A stretch of DNA of 13,961 nucleotides, from positions 1 through 13,961 of the forward strand of contig CALGSR010000223.1 in the NCBI GenBank assembly GCA_937902115.1. Reading direction: 5' to 3'. Under the pieces are notes generated by a model that saw only the letters and a list, made by a program, of their open reading frames with translations, was not told the DNA's origin and searched no databases. The DNA is from an uncultured Bacillus sp. (GTDB taxonomy: Bacteria > Bacillota > Bacilli > Bacillales > Cytobacillaceae). The position numbers and the translations under genes are program-made. Of this stretch, positions 1 through 6,442 are shown piece after piece. The stretch's first letter is position 1. Each line of letters opens with the position of its first letter.

Positions 1-170
1 CTTTATTAAAGTCAATCATCATTTATCTCTTTTTAATTTTTGGCTGTTCATTTTTAACCTTTTTAGGAATCTTTCTTCCAATTGCTGAAGGTCTGCTCGT
101 AGCCGTCTTGATTTTAGTGATTTATAAGATTCGTTTAAAAATACATAAAAGACAAAATCAGCAAGGGTGA
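1..170 (+). CDS. ylaH: YlaH-like membrane protein, C-terminal part
   Basis: The open frame enters from the left edge (first whole codon at 3) and ends with TGA at 168-170, giving 55 C-terminal residues. They hold two hydrophobic stretches, roughly IIIYLFLIFGCSFLTFLGIF and EGLLVAVLILVIY, separated by LPIAEG. A short basic tail (KIRLKIHKRQNQQG) follows, so the end is probably cytoplasmic. This matches the C-terminus of the small YlaH family, which lies beside typA and ylaI in Bacillus. The role of the family is not known. The next gene starts 18 bases downstream with its own ribosome binding site, so the two are probably co-transcribed. The call rests on sequence resemblance from memory and on synteny. 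Confidence 0.75.
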   Translation, partial: LLKSIIIYLFLIFGCSFLTFLGIFLPIAEGLLVAVLILVIYKIRLKIHKRQNQQG

Positions 171-188
171 GATGAAGGAGGGCTTTCC

Positions 189-479
189 ATGATGGATTCA
201 GTGCAGGATGCCGTTTACAATTGGTTAACGATAAAAGTAGTTTCTGATGCAAGAGCGGCGGATGTAGCGGCTGTAGAAACAGAAAAAATGTTCTTTTCCA
301 TCTTGGAGACGGAACATAAACTTTCTGAAATTATCGTTGACAAGGATGAACAAATGTATCATGTCTCATTTTTAAAGGCTGGAAAGGTGGAAAAATTGCG
401 TTTTCCAACAGAATTGATAGAGGTCATGCTCAATCAAATTAACGAGGCACCTGACCGATATACGATTTATCCCGAATAA
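189..479 (+). CDS. Conserved small protein of unknown function
   Basis: This frame of 96 codons starts at ATG 189 (ATG 192 is an equally possible start) behind an AAGGAGGG ribosome binding site at 175-182. The protein is acidic and soluble, with no membrane segment or signal peptide. Its first third looks helical (VQDAVYNWLTIKVVSDAR...AADVAAVETEKMFFSIL). The second half looks like alternating strands ending in RYTIYPE. I do not recognise the family. It lies directly after ylaH and before a strong terminator, so it is the last gene of a typA-ylaH type transcript. Codon use and the ribosome binding site support a real gene. Confidence 0.75.
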   Translation: MMDSVQDAVYNWLTIKVVSDARAADVAAVETEKMFFSILETEHKLSEIIVDKDEQMYHVSFLKAGKVEKLRFPTELIEVMLNQINEAPDRYTIYPE

Positions 480-511
480 AAAACCTCCAGTCACCAACTG
501 GAGGTTTTTTT
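478..511. terminator. Two-way intrinsic terminator
   Basis: AAACCTCCAGT (481-491) pairs perfectly with ACTGGAGGTTT (497-507) around the loop CACCA. It has an A-run on the left (478-483) and a T-run on the right (505-511), so it can end transcription from the plus-strand gene at 189-479 and from the convergent ylaI. The stop codon of the upstream gene borders the A-run. Confidence 0.9.
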
Positions 512-588
512 CTATAGGTTTTCTGAATTTGGCTCAGTGTTTAACGCCATTCCATATTTCACTTAAGCAAGGCGCTTCCGCTTTTCTG

Positions 589-792
589 TTAATCCCAATC
601 ATCAGGATTTTTCTTGCTTTTGTATAGATGGAAATTTCCAGAAGCCATTCGCTTTTCTGTCCTTTCGGTAATTCGATCGGCACAAGCTTTGCACATATAC
701 GTATTAATCGGTCTGTTTCGCAGCCGTTTTGCCTGGAAGGAATTATCATCAATCGCTTCGATTTTATCACAAATCACACATTTAACTCTCAT
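589..792 (-). CDS. ylaI: YlaI, small zinc-ribbon protein (DUF2197)
   Basis: The protein has 67 residues. Two CxxC pairs, C5-x2-C8 and C34-x2-C37, form a probable four-cysteine zinc site. Between them is the conserved basic stretch AKRLRNRPINTYMC, and the end is acidic (NPDDWD). Length and sequence match B. subtilis YlaI throughout, and its position beside ylaH and ylaJ agrees. There are tandem ATGs at 795 and 792. The second is chosen because it gives the family N-terminus MRVKC and better spacing (7 bases) to the AGAGG site at 800-804. The function is unknown; a zinc-binding, possibly nucleic-acid-binding, role is inference. It is transcribed leftward as a single gene and shares the terminator at 478-511. 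Confidence 0.9.
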   Translation of the reverse strand: MRVKCVICDKIEAIDDNSFQAKRLRNRPINTYMCKACADRITERTEKRMASGNFHLYKSKKNPDDWD

Positions 793-939
793 CATTACAC
801 CTCTGTATTCAATTCTTCAGCGCTTCATTTGCTGCAGTTTCAGCAATGTCTGTATGTTTATTATATAATATGTTCATAATAGTTTCGAATTTATCCTTTC
901 AATTGCCGGAATTAGACGGGAAATTTACTTGCCAAACAG

Positions 940-968
940 TTGAAAGTAAAAAGTTTTCATAATATGAT
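940..968 (+). promoter_or_regulatory. Probable sigma-A promoter of the PNPOx-like gene
   Basis: TTGAAA (940-945) is followed after 17 bases by TATGAT (963-968), close to the TTGACA / TATAAT consensus with ideal spacing. It lies 27 bases before the start codon at 996, just upstream of a purine-rich ribosome binding site (GAAGAAGGGGGG). No transcript data are available here. Confidence 0.6.
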
Positions 969-995
969 GAAATTGAGAAGAAGGGGGGCTGTAAT

Positions 996-1451
996 ATGGC
1001 GAATCAAGTGGAGCCAAAATTACTTCAGCCATTAGTTGACTATTTGCAAAAAGAGCGTTTGGTTCTTCTATCAACCATTGATTATGAGACAGGAGCTCCA
1101 AACGTCAACGCAATTTCTTGGGTATACGCAAAAAGTGAGATGACGATTTTATTTTCTGTTGATAACCGTTCTCGTATCGTGCGAAATATTGAACATAATG
1201 GTAAAATCGTGCTGAATATTATGGCAAATGAATCGACGTATTCCATAAGCGGTGATGCTAAAATTATCCAGAAAAAAATGGAAGGTATTCCATTAAAACT
1301 GGCATTAATACAATTAGATATTAAAGAAGTAAGAGATGTTATGTTCTATGGATCGAAAATTACCATTTTGCCGCAATATGATAAAACATATGATCTTAAT
1401 GCTGCTAAAAAGTTGGATAATCAAGTAATGGAAGCCATGAAAAAAGCTTAG
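996..1451 (+). CDS. Pyridoxamine 5'-phosphate oxidase-like split-barrel flavoprotein
   Basis: The protein has 151 residues and no signal peptide. The N-terminal half has the PNPOx-like split-barrel pattern: a helix (LLQPLVDYLQKE), then strands RLVLLSTIDYETGAPNVNAISWV, then MTILFSVDNRSRIVRNIEHNGKIVLNIM. The SRIVRNIE stretch is where this fold usually contacts FMN phosphate. The second half (YSISGDAKIIQ..., VMFYGSKITILPQYDKTYD) completes the barrel. Members bind FMN or heme, but the true pyridoxal-phosphate enzyme cannot be distinguished, so only the fold is called. The ATG at 996 has a GAAGAAGGGGGG site ahead of it. I do not recall a counterpart at this place in B. subtilis. Its stop codon TAG lies inside the terminator stem. 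Confidence 0.8.
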   Translation: MANQVEPKLLQPLVDYLQKERLVLLSTIDYETGAPNVNAISWVYAKSEMTILFSVDNRSRIVRNIEHNGKIVLNIMANESTYSISGDAKIIQKKMEGIPLKLALIQLDIKEVRDVMFYGSKITILPQYDKTYDLNAAKKLDNQVMEAMKKA

Positions 1452-1470
1452 TCAGAAGACTAAGCTTTTT
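1441..1470. terminator. Two-way intrinsic terminator containing a stop codon
   Basis: AAAAAGCTTAGTC (1441-1453) pairs perfectly with GACTAAGCTTTTT (1458-1470) around the loop AGAA. The plus-strand gene's TAG stop (1449-1451) is part of the left arm. Runs of A and T on the two sides suit termination of both that gene and the convergent ylaJ, which ends at 1480. Confidence 0.9.
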
Positions 1471-1479
1471 ATGTTTATC

Positions 1480-2064
1480 TTATTTATAGTGATTTGATTG
1501 TTCCTGCTGCTGTTTTTCTAAGTTTTGTTGTTCTTGCTTATTTAGCTTTTGTTTTGGTTTTTCAGTGTTCTGATTAGCTGGACTTGGTTCAACTATATCT
1601 GCCGGGACTTCAGGCATTAGGCGTCCCGAAATATCAGCTAATTCATTCATAACTCCTTGAACAGGTTTACCATTTTGAATATCGGCATATATTTCCTTTA
1701 AACGGGCATTGGTGTCTGGATCAGCGATCACAACTGCTCTTGCCCCATGAGGATCATTTTTTAAACTTTCGGCAACCGAGTATTTAATCGATCCGACTTC
1801 AGAACGATCTAAATTTTTATTCACATCAATACCAACAATTGCATATCTCCCTAACACAACAGCTGTGGCGTCATTCACGTTCGGTATGCTTGTCGCAAGG
1901 TTAACCAAATGCTTCGAGATCTCCTGACCCGTTTTTTGATCAACTTCCTGTATCGTACTGTTTTTTACACTAATGACATGATTGTTTTGCTCAGAGGCTT
2001 CATTTTTTGCATTGCAGCCACTAAGGGTTAAAAGAGTTAAGATGACGATGATATAAGCTTTTAT
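1480..2064 (-). CDS. ylaJ: YhcN/YlaJ family sporulation lipoprotein with apparent ATA start
   Basis: The mature part matches the YhcN/YlaJ family of spore-associated lipoproteins: an N-terminal helix, then TAVVLGRYAIVGIDVN and SIKYSVAESLKNDPHGARAVVIADPD, and a polar glutamine-rich tail (KQEQQNLEKQQQEQ). The frame stays open upstream of the first TTG (1908) through a clear lipoprotein signal: KAYIIVILTLL, then lipobox TLSGC with the lipidated Cys at residue 17. No ATG, GTG, TTG or CTG precedes that signal in frame. An ATA at 2062-2064 sits 9 bases after a perfect AGGAGG (2074-2079), exactly where ATG is expected, and two ATC codons lie just before it. Starting at ATA gives 194 residues. A mutated start, a rare start codon or a base-call error are all possible. 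Family members act in spore germination or the spore coat and membrane; the exact role is not known. Confidence 0.8.
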   Translation of the reverse strand: MKAYIIVILTLLTLSGCNAKNEASEQNNHVISVKNSTIQEVDQKTGQEISKHLVNLATSIPNVNDATAVVLGRYAIVGIDVNKNLDRSEVGSIKYSVAESLKNDPHGARAVVIADPDTNARLKEIYADIQNGKPVQGVMNELADISGRLMPEVPADIVEPSPANQNTEKPKQKLNKQEQQNLEKQQQEQSNHYK

Positions 2065-2079
2065 GATGATACACCTCCT

Positions 2080-2426
2080 GAATAATGAATCTTGATTTCC
2101 TGAAGCTTATGCATATATTGAAGAAATATTGAAATCATTACTTGTTATTGTGCAAATGATCTTCTATCTTTATGCGAAAAAACATATATTTTATCAAAGT
2201 TCCAATCGAACAAAAGTAATACAAAAAATAAGGAGAGTGAAATTCTGAAAAAATACTTTCGCCTAATAGGCTCCGTGACTTGAAATATTGGAAACCTGCG
2301 ATATCTGGAAACTTGACTGCAAATAGCTATGTGCTTTACAAGCTGCAAACCATTAAAAAATTCTCACCAAAATAGAAGGATAAGCGCATCACAGTAAAAA
2401 AACATTTGGGAGCAGGAGGCATCGGA
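2080..2426. other. Intergenic region between ylaJ and phoH
   Basis: This stretch of about 345 bases between divergent genes has no convincing gene. The phoH ribosome binding site AGGAGG is at 2414-2419. A 31-codon plus-strand frame (TTG 2280 to TAG 2375) has a protein-like composition but only a weak ribosome binding site. I see no clear sigma-A promoter with both boxes well matched, so the phoH promoter is not placed. Confidence 0.5.
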
Positions 2427-3755
2427 TTGAGTAAAATATATGTTTTAGATACAAATGTACTATTACAAGATCCAAATTCCATTTTTTCATTTGAGGATAA
2501 CGAGGTTGTGATTCCAGCGGTTGTATTAGAAGAAGTAGATTCAAAAAAACGATATATGGATGAAATAGGAAGAAATGCTCGTCAAGTGTCGCGGAACATT
2601 GACGGTTTAAGAGCGAATGGTAAGCTCCATGAAAGAATCCCCCTTGACAATGGCGGCGGTTTAAGAATTGAATTGAATCATCGCTCTTTTCATCAGCTAC
2701 AGGAAATATTTATTGAAAAGACGAATGATAACAGAATCTTAGCAGTTGCCAAAAACTTAGCACTTGAGGAAGAAACAAAGGAAAATGGACGTCAAGTGAT
2801 ATTGGTCAGTAAGGATGCATTGGTCCGGGTAAAGGCTGATGCAATCGGGCTCGTTTCAGAGGATTTTCTTAGTGACAGAGTCGTTGAAAATGATCATATT
2901 TATACGGGTTTCTTAAGCGTTTTTATTGGAAACGAGCTTTTAAACCGCTTTTATGAAAAAGGGGAACTGCCATTAGTTGACGTTGCGAATCACCCTTTTT
3001 ATCCTAATCAATTTATTTTACTCAAAGATGCGCTCGGTTCATCATCCTCTGCTGTTGGTATGGTGGATAAGAATGCGGCAAAAGTGAAAAAGTTAATTTT
3101 TGATCATGAACATATTTGGGGAATCAAACCGCGGAACGTTCAACAAACGATGGCTGTGGAACTGCTTTTAAGAAAAGATTTGCCTCTAGTTACATTAACT
3201 GGAAAGGCCGGGACAGGGAAAACATTACTTGCTCTCGCAGCCGGGTTAATGCAAACGGAGGATTTAGGAGAATACAAAAAGCTACTGGTGGCCCGCCCAA
3301 TTGTTCCAGTCGGGAAGGACATCGGCTTTCTCCCAGGGGAAAAAGAGGAAAAGCTTAGGCCTTGGATGCAGCCGATTTATGATAATCTCGAGTACTTGTT
3401 TAATGCAAAAAAACCGGGTGAATTGGAAGCGATCTTAGCCGGAATGGGTTCAATTGAAGTGGAGGCCTTAACATATATTCGCGGCAGAAGCATCCCTGAT
3501 CAGTTTATTATTATCGATGAGGCACAGAATTTAACAAAGCATGAGGTGAAAACCATTTTAACGAGGGTGGGAGAAGGAAGTAAAATCGTTCTAATGGGGG
3601 ACCCTGAGCAGATTGATCATCCCTATTTAGATGCGTATAACAACGGCCTTACATATGTGGTCGAACGCTTTAAAGCCCAGCAGATTTCCGGTCATGTCAA
3701 ACTGATTAAAGGAGAAAGATCGGGAATTGCCCAATTGGCAGCAGATCTGTTATAG
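2427..3755 (+). CDS. phoH2: PhoH family ATPase with N-terminal PIN domain (YlaK)
   Basis: The protein has 442 residues and two domains. Residues 1-150 are a PIN-type RNase domain, with acidic residues at D8 (YVLDTNVLL), E35/E36, D101 (TNDNRI) and D130. Residues from about 225 form the PhoH P-loop ATPase, with Walker A GKAGTGKT at 259-266, Walker B IIIDEAQN at 361-368 and the motif GDPEQID at 391-397. PIN-PhoH (PhoH2) proteins are described as RNA helicase/ribonucleases, so cytoplasmic RNA unwinding and cleavage is the likely activity. It matches B. subtilis YlaK throughout. The TTG at 2427 is chosen over the in-frame TTG at 2406 because it gives the family N-terminus MSKIYVLDTN and lies 7 bases after AGGAGG. 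The 2406 start would overlap that site. Confidence 0.93.
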   Translation: MSKIYVLDTNVLLQDPNSIFSFEDNEVVIPAVVLEEVDSKKRYMDEIGRNARQVSRNIDGLRANGKLHERIPLDNGGGLRIELNHRSFHQLQEIFIEKTNDNRILAVAKNLALEEETKENGRQVILVSKDALVRVKADAIGLVSEDFLSDRVVENDHIYTGFLSVFIGNELLNRFYEKGELPLVDVANHPFYPNQFILLKDALGSSSSAVGMVDKNAAKVKKLIFDHEHIWGIKPRNVQQTMAVELLLRKDLPLVTLTGKAGTGKTLLALAAGLMQTEDLGEYKKLLVARPIVPVGKDIGFLPGEKEEKLRPWMQPIYDNLEYLFNAKKPGELEAILAGMGSIEVEALTYIRGRSIPDQFIIIDEAQNLTKHEVKTILTRVGEGSKIVLMGDPEQIDHPYLDAYNNGLTYVVERFKAQQISGHVKLIKGERSGIAQLAADLL

Positions 3756-3757
3756 AA

Positions 3758-3795
3758 AAGCAAGGAGAGGAAGCTTTTATTTTCTCTCCTTGCTT
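3758..3795. terminator. Hairpin terminator between convergent phoH and ylaL
   Basis: AAGCAAGGAGAG (3758-3769) is perfectly complementary to CTCTCCTTGCTT (3784-3795) with a 14-base loop. The plus-strand side is followed by only a weak T-tract (CTTGTC). The minus-strand side is followed by TTTTCTATAA, so it suits ylaL better than phoH. Confidence 0.7.
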
Positions 3796-3799
3796 CTTG

Positions 3800-4294
3800 T
3801 CAAGATTCCAGACGGAACCCTTTCACTCTTTTTATTGGGGCTTGAGCATTTGTTCCATCGCCGAATAAAACATGTACAGGTCCGTCTTCTGTTAATGGTT
3901 TACCACTTTGTGAGAATTTGAGAATTAATTCTTGTGCTTGACGAAACGGTACCGCAGTTTCTCCATCCTCACTTTCAATAACAACTGTTTTGGCATCCTC
4001 AAATGGTTCTGCATTTTTCAGAAACGGTTTAAAAGGAACGCCAAATGTGCCAGTTAATAAAATTTCCTTCAAATATCTTTTTCCACCTTTCACTTCTGGT
4101 GGAACTGCTCCTTCTAAAAGTTCCCTATCCCAATGCTTCGAAATATTCTTTGTGTAGTCATCAAGCGGGTTTAAGTTCTCAGCGTTTTTTTCGAAAAAAA
4201 CGTCTAGATCAATTTTCCGCTCATCAAATATCCAGACACTAGGATCAAGAGTTAATGGATATTTCACATTTCCTTTTAAGTTGATAATGCTCAA
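3800..4294 (-). CDS. ylaL: YlaL family protein of unknown function
   Basis: The protein has 164 residues and is soluble, with no signal peptide or membrane segment. It matches the YlaL family of Bacillus in length and position. The start is TTG at 4292-4294, 9 bases after an AAGGGGG site (4304-4310); no closer ATG exists. Visible stretches are MSIINLKGNVKYPLTLDPSV and WIFDERKIDLD at the N-terminus, HWDRELLEGAVPP in the middle and KRVKGFRLES at the end. Some family members carry a peptidyl-prolyl isomerase label, but I see no motif that supports that activity. It has its own well-matched promoter upstream. B. subtilis has ylaM next to it; here ylaN follows directly. Confidence 0.85.
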   Translation of the reverse strand: MSIINLKGNVKYPLTLDPSVWIFDERKIDLDVFFEKNAENLNPLDDYTKNISKHWDRELLEGAVPPEVKGGKRYLKEILLTGTFGVPFKPFLKNAEPFEDAKTVVIESEDGETAVPFRQAQELILKFSQSGKPLTEDGPVHVLFGDGTNAQAPIKRVKGFRLES

Positions 4295-4328
4295 TACGTT
4301 TGTCCCCCTTCATTGGAAAATTATCTAA

Positions 4329-4357
4329 ATTATACAGAAATAAAGATATATTGTCAT
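4329..4357 (-). promoter_or_regulatory. Probable sigma-A promoter of ylaL
   Basis: Read on the minus strand, ATGACA (4352-4357) is followed after exactly 17 bases by a perfect TATAAT (4329-4334). The predicted transcript start, near 4322, lies about 28 bases before the TTG start codon of ylaL. Confidence 0.7.
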
Positions 4358-4397
4358 TCGGTGTGCCTGTATAAAGAGATAAAAGGTCTTATAGTAG

Positions 4398-4426
4398 TTG
4401 CTTTTTTTGCTATTAAAGTTTAAAAT
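4398..4426 (+). promoter_or_regulatory. Possible sigma-A promoter of ylaN
   Basis: TTGCTT (4398-4403) is followed after 17 bases by TAAAAT (4421-4426). The -10 box matches at five of six positions but the -35 only at the first three. The start would be near 4433, ahead of the GGGGGGA site and TTG start of ylaN. I see no obvious Fur box. Confidence 0.4.
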
Positions 4427-4466
4427 TTAAAGACAAGATAATCGCTCGGATACGGGGGGATCAGTT

Positions 4467-4748
4467 TTGGCTTCTGAAATGACTATTGATAGTAAAGAAA
4501 AAGCGAGTGCGCTGTTAAAAGCTGATGCTGTGAAAATATTAAGGCTTATAAAGGTGCAAATGGATAATTTAACAATGCCGCAATGCCCGCTTTATGAAGA
4601 TGTTTTGGACACGCAAATGTTTGGCTTATCGCGCGAAATAGACTTCGCTGTCCGTCTTGGTCTTATTGAGGAAAAGGAAGGAAAAACTCTCCTTGATGAA
4701 CTGGAAAGAGAATTGCTTCTTTTACATGAGTCTGCAATAAAAAAATAA
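4467..4748 (+). CDS. ylaN: YlaN (UPF0358 / DUF1507), iron-Fur linked protein
   Basis: The protein has 93 residues and is a nearly full-length match to B. subtilis YlaN, with the family signature MDNLTMPQCPLYEDVLDTQM at residues 32-51 and FGLSREIDFAVRLGLI after it. It is all-helical and cytoplasmic. In B. subtilis and Staphylococcus aureus, YlaN is known to act on the iron regulator Fur and to matter when iron is scarce; that is family knowledge, not visible here. The TTG start at 4467 sits 6 bases after GGGGGGA (4454-4460). An in-frame ATG four codons later has no better site. The gene stands alone between its own promoter and a strong terminator. Confidence 0.93.
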   Translation: MASEMTIDSKEKASALLKADAVKILRLIKVQMDNLTMPQCPLYEDVLDTQMFGLSREIDFAVRLGLIEEKEGKTLLDELERELLLLHESAIKK

Positions 4749-4750
4749 CA

Positions 4751-4790
4751 AAAAAACTCAAACAATAATTTCCTTTGTTTGAGTTTTTTT
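4751..4790 (+). terminator. Intrinsic terminator of ylaN
   Basis: AAAAAACTCAAACAA (4751-4765) pairs with TTGTTTGAGTTTTTT (4775-4789), leaving a 9-base loop. A T-run runs to 4790. It starts three bases after the ylaN stop codon. Confidence 0.88.
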
Positions 4791-5033
4791 GCACATTACT
4801 GGATTAATTTTCTGAACATTAACCGATTAACGCGATGGATTCATTCGGTTATCCCAATAATATGTATGGAAAATGAAAATTCTTTATTGCAGAACGACAT
4901 ATTAACTAGTAATATGAAGTATAAAATAACAACACTTTCGTGTTAACAAGTCTTTTCTTCTCTCATGCAGGCAGGATATTTGATAATATAATAGAATAAA
5001 TAAAACAACTTTTATGATGAGGGAAGAGGTTGG

Positions 5034-6242
5034 ATGTTCAAAAAAATTCTGAAATCATATGATTACTCGTTCATTATAGTCCTTGCGATGTTAACGATTT
5101 TCGGTTTAGTCATGGTTTATAGTGCAAGTATGGTTTCGGCTGTACAGCGTTTTGAGGTAGCAAGTGATTACTTTTATCAAAAGCAGAGAATAAATTTAAT
5201 CATTTCTGCGTTTGTTTTCTTATTCGTAGCAATCGTTCCATACAAGTTGTATCAAAGCAATAAATTTTTGGTACCGATGGTGTTTGCCTCGCTGTTCGGT
5301 TTAGCGGCCTTGTTTGCTTTTGGACATATAGCCGGAAATGCACAAAGCTGGTTTAAAATTGGTGCTGCAAGCCTCCAACCCTCTGAATTTGTTAAGCTGT
5401 GTGTAATTATTTATTTATCAGCTGTCTATGCAAAGAAACAGCCATACATAAATGTGTTTAACAAGGGAGTTGCACCTCCTCTAGCCTATGTCATTCTTGT
5501 GTTTTTCCTTGTGGCTGTTCAGCCCGATGTAGGAACAGCCTTTATTATTATGTTGATTGCTGTGACGATTGTGCTCTGTTCAGGGATGAGCTTGCGTAAC
5601 ATTATGAAACTTTGTGGGATTGGTCTGATTCTTGTCCTTCCGTTAGTCTTAATACTGAATGACTTCATTTTTTCTGATGTTCGTAAAGGGCGGTTTTTAG
5701 CATTTCAGGATCCTTTTAAGTATGAGGAAGGGATAGGCTGGCATTTAGCTAACTCATATATAGCCATTGGTTCAGGTGGACTAAAAGGTCTTGGTCTTGG
5801 GCAAAGTATTCAAAAACTGGGCTATCTCCCTGAATCACATACCGATTTTATTATGGCTGTTATAGCGGAGGAATTAGGAATTTTTGGTGTCGGCTTTGTC
5901 TTATTATGTTTAGGCTATCTCGTCTTAAAAGGGATCCTTATCGGTGTAAGGTGCAAAGACCCGTTTGGCAGTCTTATGGCAATTGGAATTTCTGCAATGA
6001 TCGGCATTCAATCGTTTATCAATATTGGCGGTATCTCGGGAGTTATTCCATTAACAGGTGTTCCGCTTCCATTTGTCAGCTATGGTGGCTCCTCCCTATT
6101 ACAATTATCCATTGCTATGGGAATTCTGGTGAATATTTCAATGTTTGTAAATTATGAAGAAACATATAAGCGCAAAGATGTAAAATCACCATCTATGAAA
6201 GTGAATAAAGATAAAAGACAAGCATTTTTCCTTCGTAAATAA
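5034..6242 (+). CDS. ftsW: FtsW, septal peptidoglycan glycosyltransferase (SEDS)
   Basis: The protein has 402 residues with about ten membrane helices, matching B. subtilis FtsW. SEDS proteins polymerise lipid II into glycan strands. FtsW does this at the division septum with a partner class B penicillin-binding protein. Family landmarks are W106 in AQSWFKIG, QPSEFVK at 115-121, QPDVGTA at 163-169, and the loop PESHTDFIMAVIAEELG, where D271 corresponds to the essential SEDS aspartate. PLPFVSYGGSS spans 344-354. The C-terminal tail is short and basic (KVNKDKRQAFFLRK). The ATG at 5034 has GGGAAGAGG just upstream. Its chromosomal place before pycA is the standard Bacillus arrangement. Upstream, a TATAAT at 4987-4992 is a candidate -10 box without a good -35 box. 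Confidence 0.95.
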   Translation: MFKKILKSYDYSFIIVLAMLTIFGLVMVYSASMVSAVQRFEVASDYFYQKQRINLIISAFVFLFVAIVPYKLYQSNKFLVPMVFASLFGLAALFAFGHIAGNAQSWFKIGAASLQPSEFVKLCVIIYLSAVYAKKQPYINVFNKGVAPPLAYVILVFFLVAVQPDVGTAFIIMLIAVTIVLCSGMSLRNIMKLCGIGLILVLPLVLILNDFIFSDVRKGRFLAFQDPFKYEEGIGWHLANSYIAIGSGGLKGLGLGQSIQKLGYLPESHTDFIMAVIAEELGIFGVGFVLLCLGYLVLKGILIGVRCKDPFGSLMAIGISAMIGIQSFINIGGISGVIPLTGVPLPFVSYGGSSLLQLSIAMGILVNISMFVNYEETYKRKDVKSPSMKVNKDKRQAFFLRK

Positions 6243-6273
6243 ACGTAGAGGATACTTTCTCTGTGTTTTTTTT
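6243..6273 (+). terminator. Intrinsic terminator of ftsW
   Basis: ACGTAGAG (6243-6250) pairs with CTCTGTGT (6259-6266), with two G-U wobbles and an 8-base loop. Eight T residues follow (6266-6273). It begins directly after the ftsW stop codon, so pycA is probably transcribed separately. Confidence 0.75.
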
Positions 6274-6282
6274 ATAATAGGC

Positions 6283-6312
6283 TTGGTTGCATAATTTTGG
6301 ATAGATTATATT
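6283..6312 (+). promoter_or_regulatory. Possible pycA promoter
   Basis: TTGGTT (6283-6288), an 18-base gap and TATATT (6307-6312) loosely fit sigma-A. The boxes are imperfect. The case rests mainly on the position after the ftsW terminator and before pycA. Confidence 0.3.
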
Positions 6313-6337
6313 TTTCTGAATGGCATGCATTTAACTG

Positions 6338-6366
6338 GCCCGCTGTTAAAGAATAATAAAGCGGGC
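6338..6366. repeat. Inverted repeat in the pycA leader
   Basis: GCCCGCT (6338-6344) and AGCGGGC (6360-6366) form a GC-rich 7-bp stem with a 15-base loop in otherwise A/T-rich DNA, about 75 bases before pycA. No T-run follows on either side, so it is not a normal terminator. It could be an operator or a leader structure. Confidence 0.5.
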
Positions 6367-6442
6367 TGTGAATCATACAGATATGTTCAATAATTATCAA
6401 TAACAGAGCCGAATATTTTTTATAAAATGGGGTGTTTTATAA

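Noticed and set aside
534..868. Several overlapping frames of 78-84 codons around ylaI
   Set aside because: They are shadows of ylaI, whose two CxxC pairs and ribosome binding site identify the real frame.
2145..2348. 67-codon minus-strand frame upstream of ylaJ
   Set aside because: No ribosome binding site, no recognised family, and the residue pattern (F/S/R-rich) is that of A/T-rich noncoding DNA read in reverse.
2280..2375. 31-codon plus-strand frame (TTG start) upstream of phoH, in the same frame as phoH
   Set aside because: The composition looks protein-like (MKYWKPAISGNLT...), but it has only a weak ribosome binding site and no recognisable family, and the frame is closed by TAG before phoH. 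Not enough to call a gene or a phoH extension.
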